Position numbers and translations under genes: made by a program. DNA of 64,000 nucleotides from Oscarella lobularis (Eukaryota; Porifera; Homoscleromorpha; Homosclerophorida; Oscarellidae), in the NCBI RefSeq assembly GCF_947507565.1, contig NC_089182.1, forward strand, positions 1,860,001 to 1,924,000, written 5' to 3'. Shown one piece after another: positions 61,359 to 64,000 of this stretch (position 1 is the stretch's first letter; each line of letters opens with the position of its first letter). The notes below the pieces were generated by a model. The model was not told the DNA's origin, ran no database searches, and was given only the letters and a program-made list of their open reading frames with translations.

Positions 61359-62056
61359 ATGGTGAGATCGAAAAGTAGCTTATTTCTCGCGCAGTGGCTA
61401 TATTCTACGCTTTTTAAGTTTCCGCTATCGCTGCTGAAGACAGCTCAAGGTCATCCCATGGTAGAAGTGCAGTTCGCAAGGAAGAAGCCGAAATTTAGAC
61501 GTGTTTCTTCTGCAGCTCGTCGAATTAAAAAACGGCGAAACGTACAACGGTCATCTAGTGAGCTGCGATTCGTGGATGAACATCAACCTTCGTGACGTCA
61601 TATGCACGTCAAAAGTAAGGAAAAACAACAGAAACTGGGAAGACTGCAGCAGAGACATTTTTTCATCATAAGGACGGTGACCGTTTCTGGCGCATGTCCG
61701 AGTGCTACATTCGAGGAAGCACAATTAAATACCTTCGAATTCCTGACGAGGTGCACATTAGAGCAAAGACTGCAAGACTCTTTTTTGAAGATCTTCTAAT
61801 ACAGGTTCTTGATATGGTCAAGGAGGAATCAACGTCTAGGTCAAGAGGCAGAGGAGGACGCGGTACGCATTTAATTTATACGCATACCTAACTGAAAAGT
61901 GCTTTATATCCTCTTCAGGCAGAGGCAGAGGTGGACGAGGTAAGTCATCTAAAGTCCTAATACTCAATCTACCTCTGCTATAGCGTATCGATTCATAACC
62001 TTTTTTAAATTCCAGGTCGAGGCGGTGTCAGGGGAAGAGGTGGCCGAGGCAAATAG
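61359..62056 (+). CDS. LSM4: U6 snRNA-associated Sm-like protein LSm4
   Basis: A subunit of the LSm1-7 (mRNA decay) and LSm2-8 (U6 snRNP) rings. Exons are 61359-61361 (the ATG alone), 61419-61460 ([14 protein letters not shown]), 61516-61614 ([17 protein letters not shown] onward to ICTSK), 61673-~61750 ([20 protein letters not shown]), one near 61805-61861, then two small Gly/Arg exons ending at the stop 62054-62056. The Sm fold and its Sm2 motif ([16 protein letters not shown]) match LSm4 throughout. The tail is RGG-type and shorter than in human LSM4. The first coding exon holds only the start codon. Confidence 0.94.
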
Positions 62057-62191
62057 TCAGCTGATCACTAAAAGACAATAATCGTAACCATTCCCGGAAG
62101 TGCGTTCATAAAATAATAAACCAAAAAAAAAACAAAAATTCAACAACAGCAAACGTTTCGTCGTCCACCCCAGCTCCTCCTCCACTCCTCC

Positions 62192-62782
62192 TCACTCTTG
62201 ATAAACCCCGTAGACAATCCCAACGGCGAATAGAGTCGAATTCTTAAACGAAGCGCTCGCGTAATTGTCGACGGCGTCGTCCCAAAGCGATCGACTGACA
62301 ATACGCATCGTCTGTCCGCGCAGCTGCCCGATGTGAACGACGACGACGATCTTATAACGCTTCGAGGCGATCATCGCCTTCGCCTTACCCTTGATAATGT
62401 CGGTCAACGATAGACCCATTTGTTTGCACACGCTCGCCACGTAACGCTCTTCGGCGAGATAGCGTTCGAGCGTCTCCTCGATCATCGCCTCGATTTCGTT
62501 CTGGGGGAACTTTCGCTCGGGGCCCGTGCGATAGGTCGGTTCGAAGCTGCGCGTCGGTTGGCGCTCGCGTTCGCGTCGTTCGAACGCGCCGCTGAACGAC
62601 ATCAGACTGCTCATGCTCGAGCGCGAGCCGCCGCGACGCTGTTGGATGTTGACGAGGCTCGACGACGTCGACGGTATGCGCGCCATCGACGATTGGCGAA
62701 GCATTCGCTGCATTTGGGCCGTTGTTTGGGCGAAGTTGATGCCGGGAACGTCACTCGAGCTCGCGTGTCGGACGCTGGTCAT
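62192..62782 (-). CDS. Tctex1-domain dynein light chain family protein
   Basis: Tctex/DYNLT proteins act in cytoplasmic or axonemal dynein and in cilia. A single exon encodes 196 residues. The first about 95 are Ser/Arg-rich and unconserved. The Tctex1 domain (about residues 95-196) shows IEAMIEETLERYLAEERY, SLTDIIKGKAKAMIASKRYK, IVVVVHIGQLRGQTMRIVSR, SLWDDAVDNYASASFKNSTL and the terminal FAVGIVYGVYQE. The long N-terminus points to a TCTEX1D-type paralogue rather than classical DYNLT1 (113 residues). Lack of introns in an intron-rich neighbourhood could mean retrocopy origin or simply intron loss. Confidence 0.92.
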   Translation of the reverse strand: MTSVRHASSSDVPGINFAQTTAQMQRMLRQSSMARIPSTSSSLVNIQQRRGGSRSSMSSLMSFSGAFERRERERQPTRSFEPTYRTGPERKFPQNEIEAMIEETLERYLAEERYVASVCKQMGLSLTDIIKGKAKAMIASKRYKIVVVVHIGQLRGQTMRIVSRSLWDDAVDNYASASFKNSTLFAVGIVYGVYQE

Positions 62783-62957
62783 CGCTGTTCAAAGGACAAC
62801 AATCGTTGCGATGGACGCGCTGGATGTCAAAACAGGATGGAGGAGGAGGGGACAAAGAACATCGTTTCTGCGCGAGACAACTATCTAACATCCGGGATGC
62901 TTCCTATAACGTCACTAAACGTCACATAATGTCAGTTCGCGTACACGTGGTACAGTA

Positions 62958-64000
62958 CTAGTAGTGAGAACAGGGGGCATGACAAAAGCAAGTTTCGGGC
63001 GGGGTATAAGGGAAAAGAACGATAGGAACGGAATTGCTATACAGCTCCTGCCAACGCGATTCTTCGACGCAGCGAAAGCGGAAAAGAGCCTCCTTACCGC
63101 CAAGAGCGTAGCAGTTTCCAGGACAAGATGGAAAATTGTCCACTTTCATGCACAACTTGCTCTTGGTGATTCCCTTGTAAAGATATCCAAATTGAAATTG
63201 AGGCTGACACTGGAACAAGTCTGAACCTGCAGAAGAACTAAAAATACAGATAAACGTTGACACCGCGCATACCTTCTTTTGATCGACACTGAATCTGATA
63301 TTGATCGCATTTGTCGGTTTCGCATTTGCACGACTGCAAGAGTTTGCGAAAACGGCAGTCGACGGTTCGTCCGCCGTCCTCTCTACTATGCTGCCAGTCA
63401 GACCATTCGTCATACCAGCAACCTTTTATAGGAGACAAAAATAAAACATTATTAGTCCAAGTTGGGAGATCTTTTATCTTTACCGTGCAAAATGACGTCG
63501 CGAGAGAATGCAGCCAGTTCAAGTCCTCTCATGACTCTGCATACGGCCTTCCAAATGCCTCGAGTTTTTTCCGTCTCCACTAGAGCCACGCAGGCTCTAT
63601 AAAACGGTTCAATATCGATCTCGTCACGAATGGGCTCCGTCACTTCCGACCACATCGCCTCCGTACACGCTTTCTCGCCAGTTTTGCTCCCATTCTCGCG
63701 CGACCGAACGGCGCTCCATTCGACGTTATCCACTCCCCACTTACCGACAAAATCGGTAAACGACGCCTGCCACTCGTCTTCTTCACTAGCCCTATTGTTA
63801 TTATTGCCGCAGAGGCCTCCCATGCGACGATAGTAAAACCCATTGACAGAGACTTCGATTGCGTCGCCGTCGTGGCAATCGAGGTCGTACACGTAGTAGA
63901 TCTGAAGACCGGTTTTAGTAATTAAACGACTCACGTTCTTCCCTTCCATTGTCCAGCACTCAGCCGTGTGAACGACGTCGTTTCTATAGGGCAGTGTTTG
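62958..64000 (-). CDS. Secreted VWD-domain protein (C-terminal part)
   Basis: The 5' part lies beyond the window. From 64000 downward: the end of a von Willebrand factor type D domain (YRNDVVHTAECWTMEGKNVS, YYVYDLDCHDGDAIEVSVNG, RRMGGLCGNNNN) and a following Cys/acidic C8-like region (ACTEAMWSEV, FYRACVALVE). Next is an exon with GCWYDEWSDWQHSREDGGRT (63238-~63430), loosely like a thrombospondin type 1 or WxxW module. A Cys-rich end (CPGNCYALGGKEALFRFRCV, then ETCFCHAPCSHY) stops at 62958-62960. The family could be mucin, zonadhesin or SCO-spondin-like; this part does not decide it. Confidence 0.8.

Overview
The window looks like compact nuclear DNA from an early-branching animal, most likely a sponge; a homoscleromorph such as Oscarella would fit. 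This is inferred from the gene set (receptor tyrosine phosphatases with FN3 ectodomains, an LDL-receptor-like protein, a Reeler protein, Ig/FN3 receptors, a VWD protein), from introns mostly about 50-65 nt long, and from genes packed head-to-head and tail-to-tail. I recognise 28 protein genes, plus one weak candidate and one gene fragment. I see no tRNA, rRNA, CRISPR array or retrovirus-like element.

Layout. 1-8346: LDLR-like receptor (+, 5' end cut), LRRC40 (-), ankyrin/PH-like protein (+). 8590-22356: single-domain PTP (-), two-domain receptor PTP (-), ZCCHC7 (-), POMT1 (-), and PRPF38A (+), whose ATG overlaps that of POMT1. 22642-29792: a large lectin/Ig/FN3 receptor (-). 30128-34652: a 1483-residue multi-domain RNA-repair protein (+). 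34674-40045: METTL2 (-), NNMT-like (+), Reeler (-), coiled-coil protein (-). 40284-48641: glucosidase II beta (+) and two GST paralogues (+). The GSTs are separated by a copied piece of the glucosidase II beta gene and about 3 kb of unrelated sequence. 48809-55870: POLR2E, KCTD9 and PTBP (all -). 56142-64000: CZIB (+), GCAT (+), OGFOD1 (-), LSM4 (+), Tctex-type dynein light chain (-), and a VWD protein (-, 5' end outside the window).

Themes. Many genes serve RNA metabolism: ZCCHC7, PRPF38A, the RNA-repair protein, METTL2, POLR2E, PTBP, LSM4, and OGFOD1 (which modifies a ribosomal protein). A second group handles glycosylation or cell-surface recognition: POMT1, glucosidase II beta, the receptor PTPs, the lectin/Ig receptor and the LDLR-like protein. 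The most striking locus is the RNA-repair protein. It joins RWD, MJ1316-type end-recognition, two 2H phosphoesterase, P-loop kinase, HAD phosphatase, nucleotidyltransferase and R3H modules in one chain, and its active-site motifs look intact. Other notable points are a HIND-like tail on PRPF38A, five introns read as GC-AG, start codons that overlap across strands, and a PTP domain split off as its own short gene.
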